Shown: positions 50,499 to 59,293 of the stretch, in pieces
How the letters are laid out: each line of letters begins with the position of its first letter
How positions within the stretch are numbered: position 1 is the stretch's first letter
From: Paludibacteraceae bacterium
GTDB taxonomy: Bacteria > Bacteroidota > Bacteroidia > Bacteroidales > Paludibacteraceae
DNA: 64,000 nt
Direction of reading: 5' to 3'
Assembly (NCBI GenBank): GCA_017391525.1
Contig: JAFOYE010000003.1
Coordinates: 42,497-106,496, forward strand
Program-made: the position numbers and the translations under genes
Notes under the pieces: model-generated
Seen by the model: the letters and a program-made list of their open reading frames with translations, nothing else
Told to the model about the DNA's origin: nothing
Database searches by the model: none

Positions 50499-51338
50499 AT
50501 GAAACATTATTTATCTCTATTGTTCTGTTTGCTGATCTGCGTATCATCTATGGCGCAAGGCAAGGGTAAGTTCCTAAAATCAGTTGGTAATGCTCTCATG
50601 GGCAAGGGGGGAGTGGAACTTATTAAAAGTCATGAGCGGATAGAAGATTTCCGTCGTCGAGCAAGCAGTCTAAATATGCAAACTAAGTTTGTTGTTCCTG
50701 TGCGTGAGAATATATCCAAGTTGGTCACTCCGCATGTTAGGATGCAACCTGGATTGCTTTTTTCTGATTCGCTTCGTCTATCTATGCAGCAAGACTATAT
50801 TCCTACCCAATGGCGACAACCAGATACGATAGCGTTTGCATCCGAAAGATTAGTCGCTTGTGACACGACAGGCAAAGTATTTCAATTGCCTTCTTTAATT
50901 TTGAAACTGCACAAGGATTGTGCCGCTATGGAGCCTGTGTTTGTGGATTTGGGTTTGCCTAGTGGTACTCTGTGGAAGTCGCATGATGAGCCGGGTTTCT
51001 TCTCTCAGTCAGCTAAGGACAGTTTGTATGCGGGCCAGTTGCCTACTATGTTGCAGTTTTATGAATTGTGGACGGAATGTACATGGATACGTGAGCAGTT
51101 TGGTTATAGGGTAGAGGGTAAAAATGGCAATCATATTATGATGCCTAGTTATGCGTATTGTGCGTCCAATGGTAAGGTGTATGCTGTGAGGAAATATGCA
51201 TCTTATTGGCTTGCTCCGGATAGTAGCCGCAACACGGCGTATTATGTCTTTGCTAATATGAAGAATGTGGGGCTCGCTATAAATCCTTTCTATACCAATC
51301 GTATCAGTCGTACGGTCCGCCTTGTCCAGAATCGTTAG
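50499..51338 (+). CDS. secreted protein with a VDLGLPSG-type domain
   Basis: 279 residues from MKHYLSLLFCLLICVSSMAQ, a signal peptide. The C-terminal ~110 residues (FVDLGLPSGTLWKSHDEPGF; GQLPTMLQFYELWTECTW; IMMPSYAYCASNGKVYAVRK; YYVFANMKNVGLAINPF) resemble the Bacteroidota surface-protein module that begins VDLGLPSGxxWA. The N-terminal part (KFLKSVGNALMGKGGVELIK) is unassigned. No T9SS tail is visible. Function unknown. It has its own promoter and no clear partner. Confidence 0.75.
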   Translation: MKHYLSLLFCLLICVSSMAQGKGKFLKSVGNALMGKGGVELIKSHERIEDFRRRASSLNMQTKFVVPVRENISKLVTPHVRMQPGLLFSDSLRLSMQQDYIPTQWRQPDTIAFASERLVACDTTGKVFQLPSLILKLHKDCAAMEPVFVDLGLPSGTLWKSHDEPGFFSQSAKDSLYAGQLPTMLQFYELWTECTWIREQFGYRVEGKNGNHIMMPSYAYCASNGKVYAVRKYASYWLAPDSSRNTAYYVFANMKNVGLAINPFYTNRISRTVRLVQNR

Positions 51339-51485
51339 AAATCCTCCCAGATCCTCAAAAAAAGTCCACTCCAAGATGATTAAGGAGTAATAGTAAATAT
51401 GGAACGCATTTGATTAACACTATGTGTATTCCTATCTACCCGCCTAATGTGAGCATAGGATAGGTTTACTATCGGTAAATAGTCT

Positions 51486-51532
51486 ATCACTATCCCTAAT
51501 AGCGTAACGACTATTGGAAATAGGGCGTTCGA
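51486..51532 (+). pseudogene. orphan BspA-type LRR repeat fragment
   Basis: About 47 bases (ATCACTATCCCTAATAGCGT, then AACGACTATTGGAAATAGGG and CGTTCGA) match the 69-base unit of the LRR gene 1.1 kb upstream with few changes. No open frame, start or further repeat accompanies it, so it is a leftover of a deleted LRR gene or a copied single unit. Confidence 0.8.
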
Positions 51533-51540
51533 TTACCACA

Positions 51541-51782
51541 CTAAAGTGATTCGTCAATAATTCGAACTTTATATCTAAAGCACAAGAGCACGCTCACGGC
51601 GTGCTCTTGTTTTTCTATCTCGATTGGGCGATGAGGCGCTATAGGTCCATATTCATACATCTTGCCTAATTTGAATTGTGCAACTGCATCCCCTTGCTCG
51701 GCCTTAGCATGAGTGGTAGAGAAGTCATCAGCATTACATGGAAGAAAAGCCACAAGGGTTAGGAGAAGAAGAGTGATTTTTT
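51541..51782 (-). pseudogene. degraded Sel1-repeat protein gene
   Basis: Minus strand reads KITLLLLTLVAFLPCNADD, a signal peptide, then AEQGDAVAQFKLGKMYEYG, the start of a Sel1/TPR-like repeat, before unrelated residues. The expected ATG is ATT, with one A fewer than needed for ATGAAAAAAATC, and the frame downstream runs through a transcription terminator. Intact Sel1 proteins have several repeats, so this is a truncated remnant. Confidence 0.7.
51583..51614 (+). terminator. strong hairpin terminator
   Basis: CAAGAGCACGC and GCGTGCTCTTG, 11 bp, loop TCACG, followed by TTTTT. It probably ends plus-strand transcription from the secreted-protein gene. Confidence 0.85.
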
Positions 51783-52044
51783 AATGGTTAGTATGTCTTC
51801 TGATAGTTGAAAATTCTATGATTGGCAATTTTGCGGCAAAGGTACAACTTTTTTTAGTTTATGCAAACTTTTAATACAATTTATCACTACACGAATAATT
51901 CTAGTAATTAGTTAAATTCGCCGTTCTAATTATCTAACGGCTTACGCTAATTTCTTGGAAAATTCGTATAATTCGCCTCTCGCCTTTCGCCTCTCCTGCT
52001 CCCCTGTTATTAATAGGGGAGCTGTCGCAAAGCGACTGAGGGGT

Positions 52045-52119
52045 TCTCTCAACTTTCAACTTTCGTACAGCGAAGCAGATCGTTCGAGCGAATGCGAGAT
52101 AAGAACTCTCAACTCTCAA
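52045..52119 (-). repeat. dispersed repeat module after giant gene 2 (array-core-array)
   Basis: Minus strand, 5 bases after the giant gene stop: TTGAGAG words, core GAGTTCTTATCTCGC-ATTC-GCTCGAACGATC (52079-52108), CTGCTTCGCTGTACG, then GTTGAAAG and GTTGAGAG words. Then the palindrome GTCGCTTTGCGAC. Confidence 0.85.
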
Positions 52120-52124
52120 TGGAC

Positions 52125-55100
52125 TTATCGTACAATAGTTCTAGTAAACTCTTTGCTGTTATCACGCATGATAGCCTCTATCATATACACACCAGCGGGT
52201 ACACTAATGGTAGCGCTATTGTATTGTAAATCAAGTTCTTTGTGATTGATTAATCGACCCGACAAATCATATACATTGATGGCTTTAAAAATATCACTCG
52301 ACCATACTACCATCTGTCCTTGCTCTGGCGAATAAGCCCATATTTGACACTCGCCTTCTTCTAGGGTAGGGTGGGTCGTAGATGTGGTGATGTCGCTATT
52401 AGAACCTCTGTCAGGACCCTCTATGTAGTACCTGTTTTCATGATTGATAGGCATTTCCATTTTTAATAGTAGACCATCCAAGATGCGATAGCGTGCACCT
52501 GTTACTGCATCGCAGAAATAGCACTTCTTGTTCCAGTTTTGTGACAAATAGAACGAGAATACCACTTCCTCTGTGCGATAGCTATCATGCACCAACATAG
52601 ACACGGGTACAGTGTCAATATTCTCTCTCACATCCACCATCATAGGCACTTGTTGAGCGATGGTATACATATTGATTGGCGAAGTGGCAGTGGCGCTACT
52701 TCCGCCGTCTTCTACACCTGAAGAAATAAACAAAGCATCTTCATCACCAACATATATATCATTCGCATACGCATGAGATGCTAATATACAACGGGCTTGG
52801 CCATTCTCGCAAGTAGCGTAGATAGTCATTAGTTGGGCTTCTTCGGCATCTTGTGCAGGCGATTTTTTACTAGGTACTCGTGCTGCATTTTGAACTGGGG
52901 TGCTCATATGATCTGCCGACAGCGTGATGGTGATGGATTTTCTATTTTCCAATCCATCTTTTAGTTTGAGCAATACCGAACGCATCGGTTCCAACACACC
53001 AGCCGTAAGCGGCGTTTCTGCTTGCCAGGTGCTATTCTGCATTTTGTAGTAGGCAGATATATGTGTGTTGTCTGCCAAGAACTTCTGCATGTCAATATTC
53101 GCCATAGTAGGATTGCCAAACATAAACTGATTGCTTGCGATATCATTCGTAAGCGTGATAGTCATATTACCCGATTGGTTGGGTTCAAAAGCCAGTCTGT
53201 TGGAGTGGCTAACCGATACGCGTTGGCTAGATTCTGTACCATCTTTGTTGTAATAACTATAATAGGTATCTGGCTTAGGCAAGCGAACAATGATTTCATC
53301 TTCACCTCCTCTAGTAGGACCAAAACCAAGGACTTGATATCCGCTACCGACTGGTAAGGCTTGACCCAACGAATTGGTTTGTAAGAAATTAGCCGACTCG
53401 GTCAATGCAGGGTAAGACTGGTTACCATTCTCATGGTAGATGGTCACGCGTTTGTTGTAGAGCGACTGCCAGAACACGTATGGAGCTTTGCTAGTACGTG
53501 TACCTTGGAAAGGACTGACCGCAAACGGATAGTTGCTATGGTCGGTTATGCTTTGGTATTCAGCGTTGTTGTTATCCACATGTGGCACGAACATATCACC
53601 GGTGTACATACCCTTGAGCGGAGGAGCCATAGAGTTCCAGTTGGCTGCCTCGATCTTCATGTCCACAAAAGCCTTGTTGTATTGCAATAGATGCTGATTG
53701 TAGACCATTGCCCCATCGGCAAAATAGATGTTGTTACATGCGTGAGGACTATAATTCACATCCATAGGGTGTAGGTTCTCCGTTGTTATTATCGGTGCGG
53801 CACCTTGCGGTATAATCACATTCGTAGCTGCCAATGGAGCAAAACCCTTAGCCATTAGACTTCCATCTGCTCTCACACCTCTCCAGTTGCCATCATCGCC
53901 CCAGATATTGGATACACCACCTACCCATTGTACTGTTTTAGGTACGATACTGAGGTAGAAATAGACATAACCCACACGGCACTCTGTTGGATCTCCTTTG
54001 ATATACGCATTACCTGCTTGATCATAGAAGGCAAGACGCATCAGGTAGTCTTCGCCAATCTCCAATGATGCAGGGGCATTTACCACCTGAATAGCCGCAT
54101 CACTGATGGTGATATATTCCAGTACGTGTGGAATAGGTTCGTTGTACGTGAATCGCACCGAATCCTTACCCGGTGATAGCTGAAGGCTTAACTCGGTATT
54201 CTTCAATAGTTCCTTGATAGGAATGACAATCTCGCTAGTGCCTTCTAATATGCGGATAGAAGGGATATCTAGGCGTTGCTTGTGAGTTTGGTCTTCCTTA
54301 TCCAAAGGAGATAAGTTCACCGCGTATTCGGAGTAACTAGACTGTACTTTTACCCACAGCGGTTCGTCACAGTCAAAGAGCGGATAGGTGCTTCCGTTGA
54401 ACACGATGCTTGTGTCTTGTGCCACAGGGTATGCCCAATAGCGAACAATCTCCTCGGAACCCATATAGAATTGTACATATTTCTTGTACAATGACAATTT
54501 ACCTTCGGCGCACAAACGCTGGATGAGTGCTAATTCTTCTACCTGGAAGAAATCAGTGGTAACGAGTTGGTTAACATCCGCCTGCTTGTAGTTGGGGTTA
54601 GCGTGTTCTGCTGAAGGCATCTGACGCATATGGCTGATAGCTTCGCGCAGTTGGTGTCGGCTGCAACCATATTTCTCTTGAAATTTCTCGTCTGCTTTTT
54701 GGCGCTCCTCTTTGGTCATTGTACGTGCGTGGCAGTACGCATCGTCTGTCTCTTCTCCAATCAGCCAATCCGCATGTACCTGAGCGCCCATCGTCTCTAA
54801 TCCACCACCAATACCCGAAGCAAACGTGTTCTCTACTCGTACATTGAGGAAGTAGATATTGTTAGCACAGAGTTCGTCTTTACACTCTACACGTTCTATA
54901 CTACCCTCCGTGTCTCGCAATTCAACATAGGTGTCCGTCGTAGGGCGGATCGGAGTGGTGGATGAACAGAGCGGCTTGGCTAGCTCGACAGGATCGTTGG
55001 CTATAACCAATAGATAGTCTTTATCCTTCTCCAGGTAGATATCCGCATCGTCACCTACCACATCTTGCTGGGTGTTAGGGATAACGTGGATAACATATAG

Positions 55101-58100
55101 ATACCACTTGGTGTTGCTGGCATCGCGTACATAACATTTGCTATGTCTAGTGCCATTATCTACCAATGTGTGTAAATGTGCTTCCAACTGAGGCACCCGT
55201 TCCGTTTCTGCAGGTTCATATCCTCTTCCTGGAATCTGTACCGAACCAAAAGCCTCAGAGACCTTGTCTGGGTTTTCAGCGTAATATGCCGATATGATAT
55301 TTCCCTCGCCATCCAGGGTCTTGAGTTTTACCACGCGATCATCTGTGGTATTATGCAGCTGGTAGTACACCCATTTGTTTTCCATGTCTGGGTTTAGTTG
55401 TGTATAGTCCATACGTACCACTACCGCTGTACTCGCTTCTTCAACATTAGTTGCTGAACGACAACCCATAGTGGCCATATAGGCAGCTAAGGATAGAGGT
55501 GAGACATACAAACGAATATCATCAATCATAAAGTCATTACCGCCAGCACTGGTGGCAAAATTGTAGATGGATACACGCGTCTGAGCATAGGACTCTTGAT
55601 CGCTCAGTATAGGGAAATTGATCTGTGACCACTTGCCGTCGTTTCGTTCAAGTGCACCCACAAAGAACACTCCAACATCTTCCCAAGGATCATCATCGCT
55701 ATTACGACCTTGGATATTGCAGCGGAACACAGGATTAACGGCATTAGCGCTACCATCGTTACTTACATTGTTGAGCCACATCGAGCAGTACATCGTTTGT
55801 CCTGAACATACAGTAGCCTTAGTGGAAATACTCGCCACCAATCCGGGTTCGCTGGTTCCATCCACATACAGTGCATAGCCATTGGCTGCACCGGTATAGT
55901 TTTCCACCTTGTGTGCCCATGTTACGTTACTAGACAGCTTGTTGGTAATGAAATACTCGCCCCAATATGGGGTATAGAGGCTTCCTCCACTTGTTCGACT
56001 CCTTGGAATACCTGCTACAGCGGGGTAGGTGTATCCATAGGAAGCATCTGCCCATGGAAGATGGGTGTTCAAAGGCTGTGGATCGGATGTGCCTGGCGCT
56101 GGGTGACCTAGGTTGAAATCAATCTCTTCGAGCAGTACATACTTGTTCAATATCTCATTACGAGTGATGAGTGGGGTGGTAGAAGGACCACAGTCACTCA
56201 CGAAATCCACGACGAATCGTGCGATGCGCAGATCGCCGTCGTCAATCTTATTGTTGCCATTATTGTCCACACCTAGCTCATATACCTTTCTTCCAACCGC
56301 AGAGACGGTTATCGGCAGATAATCTTTGGCAGTATAACTCTGAGGAGTAATATTGGTATATGTATCACCATTGACCTCAAACCACTTGGCAGTAATTTTA
56401 TCTTTACCGACACACTTATAGCCGCCTGATGCGTCCGTGCCGTTGGTATAATAGTAATAGCTTCTGTCGGATTCATCGCCTCTCGCATAGCGGTAGTCGG
56501 TGGTCAGATAGATGGTTTGACCGACAGGTGCGGTGTATTTATGGTTTTCTACAAACTCTTGTTTAGCGGCAGCGGCTTTGAAGCGTTCTGCCATCTCCTG
56601 TGCGGGACGCAAATGGAAAAGTTGGCGATACGACAATGTTGGCTCAATAATGGTGTCGCTGGTGCCAGCGTTTCTAAAATCGAGGTAGTTGCTGATATCG
56701 CAGGCGATGATATGTGCCTTACCATCTGCCCAACCACGGATAACAGGGATGGTACCTCCTTCAGAATTGGTAGAATATATACCATAGGTGTCTCCGTCAG
56801 AATAATTGATGGAAGCTCCTTCAGGGTGGGTTACCCATGTTGTTTGGTCTGATGGGTTGGCATTGTAGTAGGGGTTGCCACCTGTTTGGTAATCATACCA
56901 ACGATAATAACCATTGAAGGTTGTTTCTGCTATGCGTAAGGTGATGTCCTCTCCAGGTAAGTAGTAGATGGTCTTTTCTGCGGTATGCACCTTCTGCTCG
57001 TCTCTACCAGTATATGGGTTCTTTCCAAACTCCGTGTTGCTAAAGCCTTTTTGAGGCAGAAAGGTTATCTTGCCATCTTTTACCCTCTGTTTGATAGGAA
57101 TGACTACTGTTTCGGTATGTGTGTCGTTTGCGTCATCCGGATCTGTATAAGTGATGACGCCCACTAAACGAGCTTCGCGTTCGGTTGTATTCTGCGAGTT
57201 ATCGCTAGCAGAAACTGTTACCTCACCATTGTTGATGGACTCAACAGTCAGCCAATCCACATTGGTCTCATCCAACATGCTTTTCGCTGCAAAACTAATT
57301 TTCGCTGCGTTAGTTACATTTTCATTTGCCGCGCGAACTATTTCCCCTGCTTTCGTTACTCCGTCAGATTTGATGATATTAGCACCATTTTGGTGGGTAC
57401 ATGTTAAATTGAAGGTGGTTTGTCCACCTGCTTTACCAAAAGTGTAATTTGTTGGCGATACTCCTACCTCAAATGTAGGCCATTCTAGCAAGTGGTATGC
57501 TTCTCGTTTGACGGCGGCAGACACACGGTGTGTCGTCTCAGAATCCTTGCCGCGGAATGTAGCTACTACCTCGTCTGTATAATCTATCCAATCACCGTTG
57601 GCATCTACTAGATTCGTTGGACTTGCACCTTTTGCTGTTATCGTTATATTCCATGTGTCCTCTTCGGTAGTACTCTTCTCCCAACTTAATTCTAGCATAT
57701 CGCGCTCCTTTACTTCGCTATCGGTCAGTGTGTTACAGTTTACCTTCGAGATAGCACTATTGCCGTTCTTTCGCCATTTAAAACTGATTTCAGCTAAGTC
57801 TATCGCTTTTCTCTTCTCCTTGATGTTATTTGCAACTGCTGGAACAGGAATTTGAGCGTCTTGTCGATTTACGCAGTAGTAATAACCACCTGCGCCACTG
57901 CCACCGCTTGGCTTAAGCGTGAATTTCAAATTCTTAACTTCGTTATTACCTGTTTGATTGCAACCAAATTCAAGGGAACCTGGTTCAAATTTTCCAGTTA
58001 ATTCTCCACCTGCACCTCCAGCTATTTCCCATTTTTCGATTTCAAGAGCTAGGGCGTTATTGATTTGAGTTGCACCTGACCAATATTGGTTGTTGGTTAT

Positions 58101-58475
58101 GTATGCGTAAAATGTATAATTATATCTGAAAAATGACAAGTGTTTATCATTATCATATGTAAAGGCTGTTCCTGTGTTTGCTGTGGTAAACGTGTAGTTA
58201 CCTGATATATGTTTTGTGGGGTTGGCAATACTTTGGAATGCATATTGATTTTGACCTCCCTCTATAACCTTCCATAAGCATTCAATACTTTGAGATGTAG
58301 TGCTTTTGATTCCGTAATAGCCGGATTCATTTAGGGCCATATAATAATATGTGTCGCCATCTTTATAACTTATCGACACGATATCTCCATCTTTTATTTG
58401 CGCAGACGCCGACATACTGCCGCATACCATTGACAGCACAACTAGCAATATTCGTATAATTCTTCTTTTCTTCAT
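52125..58475 (-). CDS. giant secreted protein with T9SS type A sorting domain (copy 2)
   Basis: 2116 residues, paralogous along its length to the protein at 15293-22021. Signal peptide (1-25, ending ASAQ), trefoil-like N-terminus (GDIVSISYKDGDTYYYMALN), BACON-like module (VGVSPTNYTFGKAGGQTTF, near 340), VHTAEKTIYYLPGEDITLRI and EPTLSYRQLFHLRPAQEM (500-640), jelly-roll-like YALYVDGTSEPGLVASIS ... NDFMIDDIRLY (880-1015), and a C-terminal T9SS type A domain (AINVYDLSGRLINHKEL ... AGVYMIEAIM). Predicted to be surface-bound or released by T9SS. Unlike copy 1 it is separated from its small partner by 147 bases carrying two 11-nt arrays. Confidence 0.85.
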   Translation of the reverse strand: MKKRRIIRILLVVLSMVCGSMSASAQIKDGDIVSISYKDGDTYYYMALNESGYYGIKSTTSQSIECLWKVIEGGQNQYAFQSIANPTKHISGNYTFTTANTGTAFTYDNDKHLSFFRYNYTFYAYITNNQYWSGATQINNALALEIEKWEIAGGAGGELTGKFEPGSLEFGCNQTGNNEVKNLKFTLKPSGGSGAGGYYYCVNRQDAQIPVPAVANNIKEKRKAIDLAEISFKWRKNGNSAISKVNCNTLTDSEVKERDMLELSWEKSTTEEDTWNITITAKGASPTNLVDANGDWIDYTDEVVATFRGKDSETTHRVSAAVKREAYHLLEWPTFEVGVSPTNYTFGKAGGQTTFNLTCTHQNGANIIKSDGVTKAGEIVRAANENVTNAAKISFAAKSMLDETNVDWLTVESINNGEVTVSASDNSQNTTEREARLVGVITYTDPDDANDTHTETVVIPIKQRVKDGKITFLPQKGFSNTEFGKNPYTGRDEQKVHTAEKTIYYLPGEDITLRIAETTFNGYYRWYDYQTGGNPYYNANPSDQTTWVTHPEGASINYSDGDTYGIYSTNSEGGTIPVIRGWADGKAHIIACDISNYLDFRNAGTSDTIIEPTLSYRQLFHLRPAQEMAERFKAAAAKQEFVENHKYTAPVGQTIYLTTDYRYARGDESDRSYYYYTNGTDASGGYKCVGKDKITAKWFEVNGDTYTNITPQSYTAKDYLPITVSAVGRKVYELGVDNNGNNKIDDGDLRIARFVVDFVSDCGPSTTPLITRNEILNKYVLLEEIDFNLGHPAPGTSDPQPLNTHLPWADASYGYTYPAVAGIPRSRTSGGSLYTPYWGEYFITNKLSSNVTWAHKVENYTGAANGYALYVDGTSEPGLVASISTKATVCSGQTMYCSMWLNNVSNDGSANAVNPVFRCNIQGRNSDDDPWEDVGVFFVGALERNDGKWSQINFPILSDQESYAQTRVSIYNFATSAGGNDFMIDDIRLYVSPLSLAAYMATMGCRSATNVEEASTAVVVRMDYTQLNPDMENKWVYYQLHNTTDDRVVKLKTLDGEGNIISAYYAENPDKVSEAFGSVQIPGRGYEPAETERVPQLEAHLHTLVDNGTRHSKCYVRDASNTKWYLYVIHVIPNTQQDVVGDDADIYLEKDKDYLLVIANDPVELAKPLCSSTTPIRPTTDTYVELRDTEGSIERVECKDELCANNIYFLNVRVENTFASGIGGGLETMGAQVHADWLIGEETDDAYCHARTMTKEERQKADEKFQEKYGCSRHQLREAISHMRQMPSAEHANPNYKQADVNQLVTTDFFQVEELALIQRLCAEGKLSLYKKYVQFYMGSEEIVRYWAYPVAQDTSIVFNGSTYPLFDCDEPLWVKVQSSYSEYAVNLSPLDKEDQTHKQRLDIPSIRILEGTSEIVIPIKELLKNTELSLQLSPGKDSVRFTYNEPIPHVLEYITISDAAIQVVNAPASLEIGEDYLMRLAFYDQAGNAYIKGDPTECRVGYVYFYLSIVPKTVQWVGGVSNIWGDDGNWRGVRADGSLMAKGFAPLAATNVIIPQGAAPIITTENLHPMDVNYSPHACNNIYFADGAMVYNQHLLQYNKAFVDMKIEAANWNSMAPPLKGMYTGDMFVPHVDNNNAEYQSITDHSNYPFAVSPFQGTRTSKAPYVFWQSLYNKRVTIYHENGNQSYPALTESANFLQTNSLGQALPVGSGYQVLGFGPTRGGEDEIIVRLPKPDTYYSYYNKDGTESSQRVSVSHSNRLAFEPNQSGNMTITLTNDIASNQFMFGNPTMANIDMQKFLADNTHISAYYKMQNSTWQAETPLTAGVLEPMRSVLLKLKDGLENRKSITITLSADHMSTPVQNAARVPSKKSPAQDAEEAQLMTIYATCENGQARCILASHAYANDIYVGDEDALFISSGVEDGGSSATATSPINMYTIAQQVPMMVDVRENIDTVPVSMLVHDSYRTEEVVFSFYLSQNWNKKCYFCDAVTGARYRILDGLLLKMEMPINHENRYYIEGPDRGSNSDITTSTTHPTLEEGECQIWAYSPEQGQMVVWSSDIFKAINVYDLSGRLINHKELDLQYNSATISVPAGVYMIEAIMRDNSKEFTRTIVR

Positions 58476-58522
58476 CTCTTAATCTCCTATTTTATACTTG
58501 ATTACTCTTGATTTCTCCTATA

Positions 58523-58577
58523 AATCTTTAGTGATTCTTTAGTGATTCTTAGGTGATTCATTAGTGATTCATTAGTT
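58523..58577 (-). repeat. 11-nt tandem array (5 units) upstream of giant gene 2
   Basis: Minus strand AACTAATGAAT, CACTAATGAAT, CACCTAAGAAT, CACTAAAGAAT, CACTAAAGATT. Unit number, order of A- and C-starting units and the closing CACTAAAGATT match the array at 22651-22705. Confidence 0.9.
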
Positions 58578-58582
58578 ATTTA

Positions 58583-58626
58583 GCTACCTTTGCGCTACCT
58601 TTGCGCTACCCTTACGCTAATTTTAT
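58583..58626 (+). repeat. second 11-nt array (4 units) between small gene 2 and giant gene 2
   Basis: GCTACCTTTGC twice, GCTACCCTTAC, GCTAATTTTAT. It continues into the last codons of the small gene, whose stop is at 58623. Confidence 0.8.
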
Positions 58627-59084
58627 TTTATGCAAAATAATCTCTTTCCAGTACGTTTCCTTTTCCAATTCTTAAACCACCGCACTACAGCATATGCCGC
58701 CGCCATTAGTAACAATTGGAGTAGCACATCGCCTACAGGACTAGCAAAACTATCATCTAACTCACCTGTAGGTGGGGTCTCGTAGTCTTCTCCGGGGAAC
58801 TGAATGACGCGACGCAAAGATTGTGCACCGGACTCTCCATCGTTTATCGCTATGTTGTTGCGATGTATGGTTACAAATGAACCGGAAGTGGTGCGCGTAG
58901 ATTGGTTGTTGATGGAGTTCTTTGAGGCGTACGACGAATGGGAGGTAGTACTTTTGTGACTACTTCCACAAAATCCTTCTCCCAAACTTGTCCTTGTAGA
59001 GAATGACTGATTGTTACTGCCTGTAAAACTTGAGCCTACTGTGCCATATGTATTGCTCGTTTCGAACACTATATCTTGTACCAA
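58623..59084 (-). CDS. small protein with C-terminal membrane anchor, partner of giant T9SS protein (copy 2)
   Basis: 153 residues. The first ~110 are Ser/Thr/Asn-rich and low in hydrophobics (TSLGEGFCGSSHKSTTSHSS), without a signal peptide. The end has an acidic stretch (GELDDSFA), SPVGD, a hydrophobic helix (VLLQLLLMAAAYAVVRW) and a strongly basic tail (KNWKRKRTGKR). Only this C-terminal block is shared with the 131-residue protein of locus 1. It is placed immediately upstream of the giant gene on the same strand, as in locus 1. A -7 box TAATTTTG lies at 59133-59140 (minus). Confidence 0.7.
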   Translation of the reverse strand: MVQDIVFETSNTYGTVGSSFTGSNNQSFSTRTSLGEGFCGSSHKSTTSHSSYASKNSINNQSTRTTSGSFVTIHRNNIAINDGESGAQSLRRVIQFPGEDYETPPTGELDDSFASPVGDVLLQLLLMAAAYAVVRWFKNWKRKRTGKRLFCIK

Positions 59085-59233
59085 TTATTCGCTGAAAAAC
59101 TCTTCAGCCTATTATACCTAATAAAAATCGCGCAAAATTACTGCTTTATTTTGATAAATATGTTTTATAACATAAAAATAGTGTTTCATTTTGGCAAAAT
59201 TTAACAAAAAATCACTTTGAAATGTGTTTATAG

Positions 59234-59264
59234 TTGTACATGCGAAAATAAATCACTATCTTTG
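59234..59264 (+). promoter_or_regulatory. promoter of the AraC-type regulator
   Basis: TTG, N20, TATCTTTG, 29 bases before the ATG at 59294. Confidence 0.7.
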
Positions 59265-59293
59265 CAAACGAAAACAACTTCTACTATTATAGC

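Larger units (their letters stand above)
51339..52124. other. 786-base intergenic region with gene remnants
   Basis: Contains an orphan LRR repeat fragment (51486-51532), a strong hairpin terminator (51583-51614), a degraded Sel1-repeat gene start (about 51620-51782), an AT-rich stretch with a possible -7 box near 51838, the palindrome GTCGCAAAGCGAC (52023-52035) and the repeat module after the giant gene (52045-52119). Confidence 0.65.

Noticed and set aside
52045-52119. An insertion sequence end downstream of giant gene 2
   Set aside because: No transposase, terminal inverted repeats or target duplication; the segment is the array-core-array repeat.
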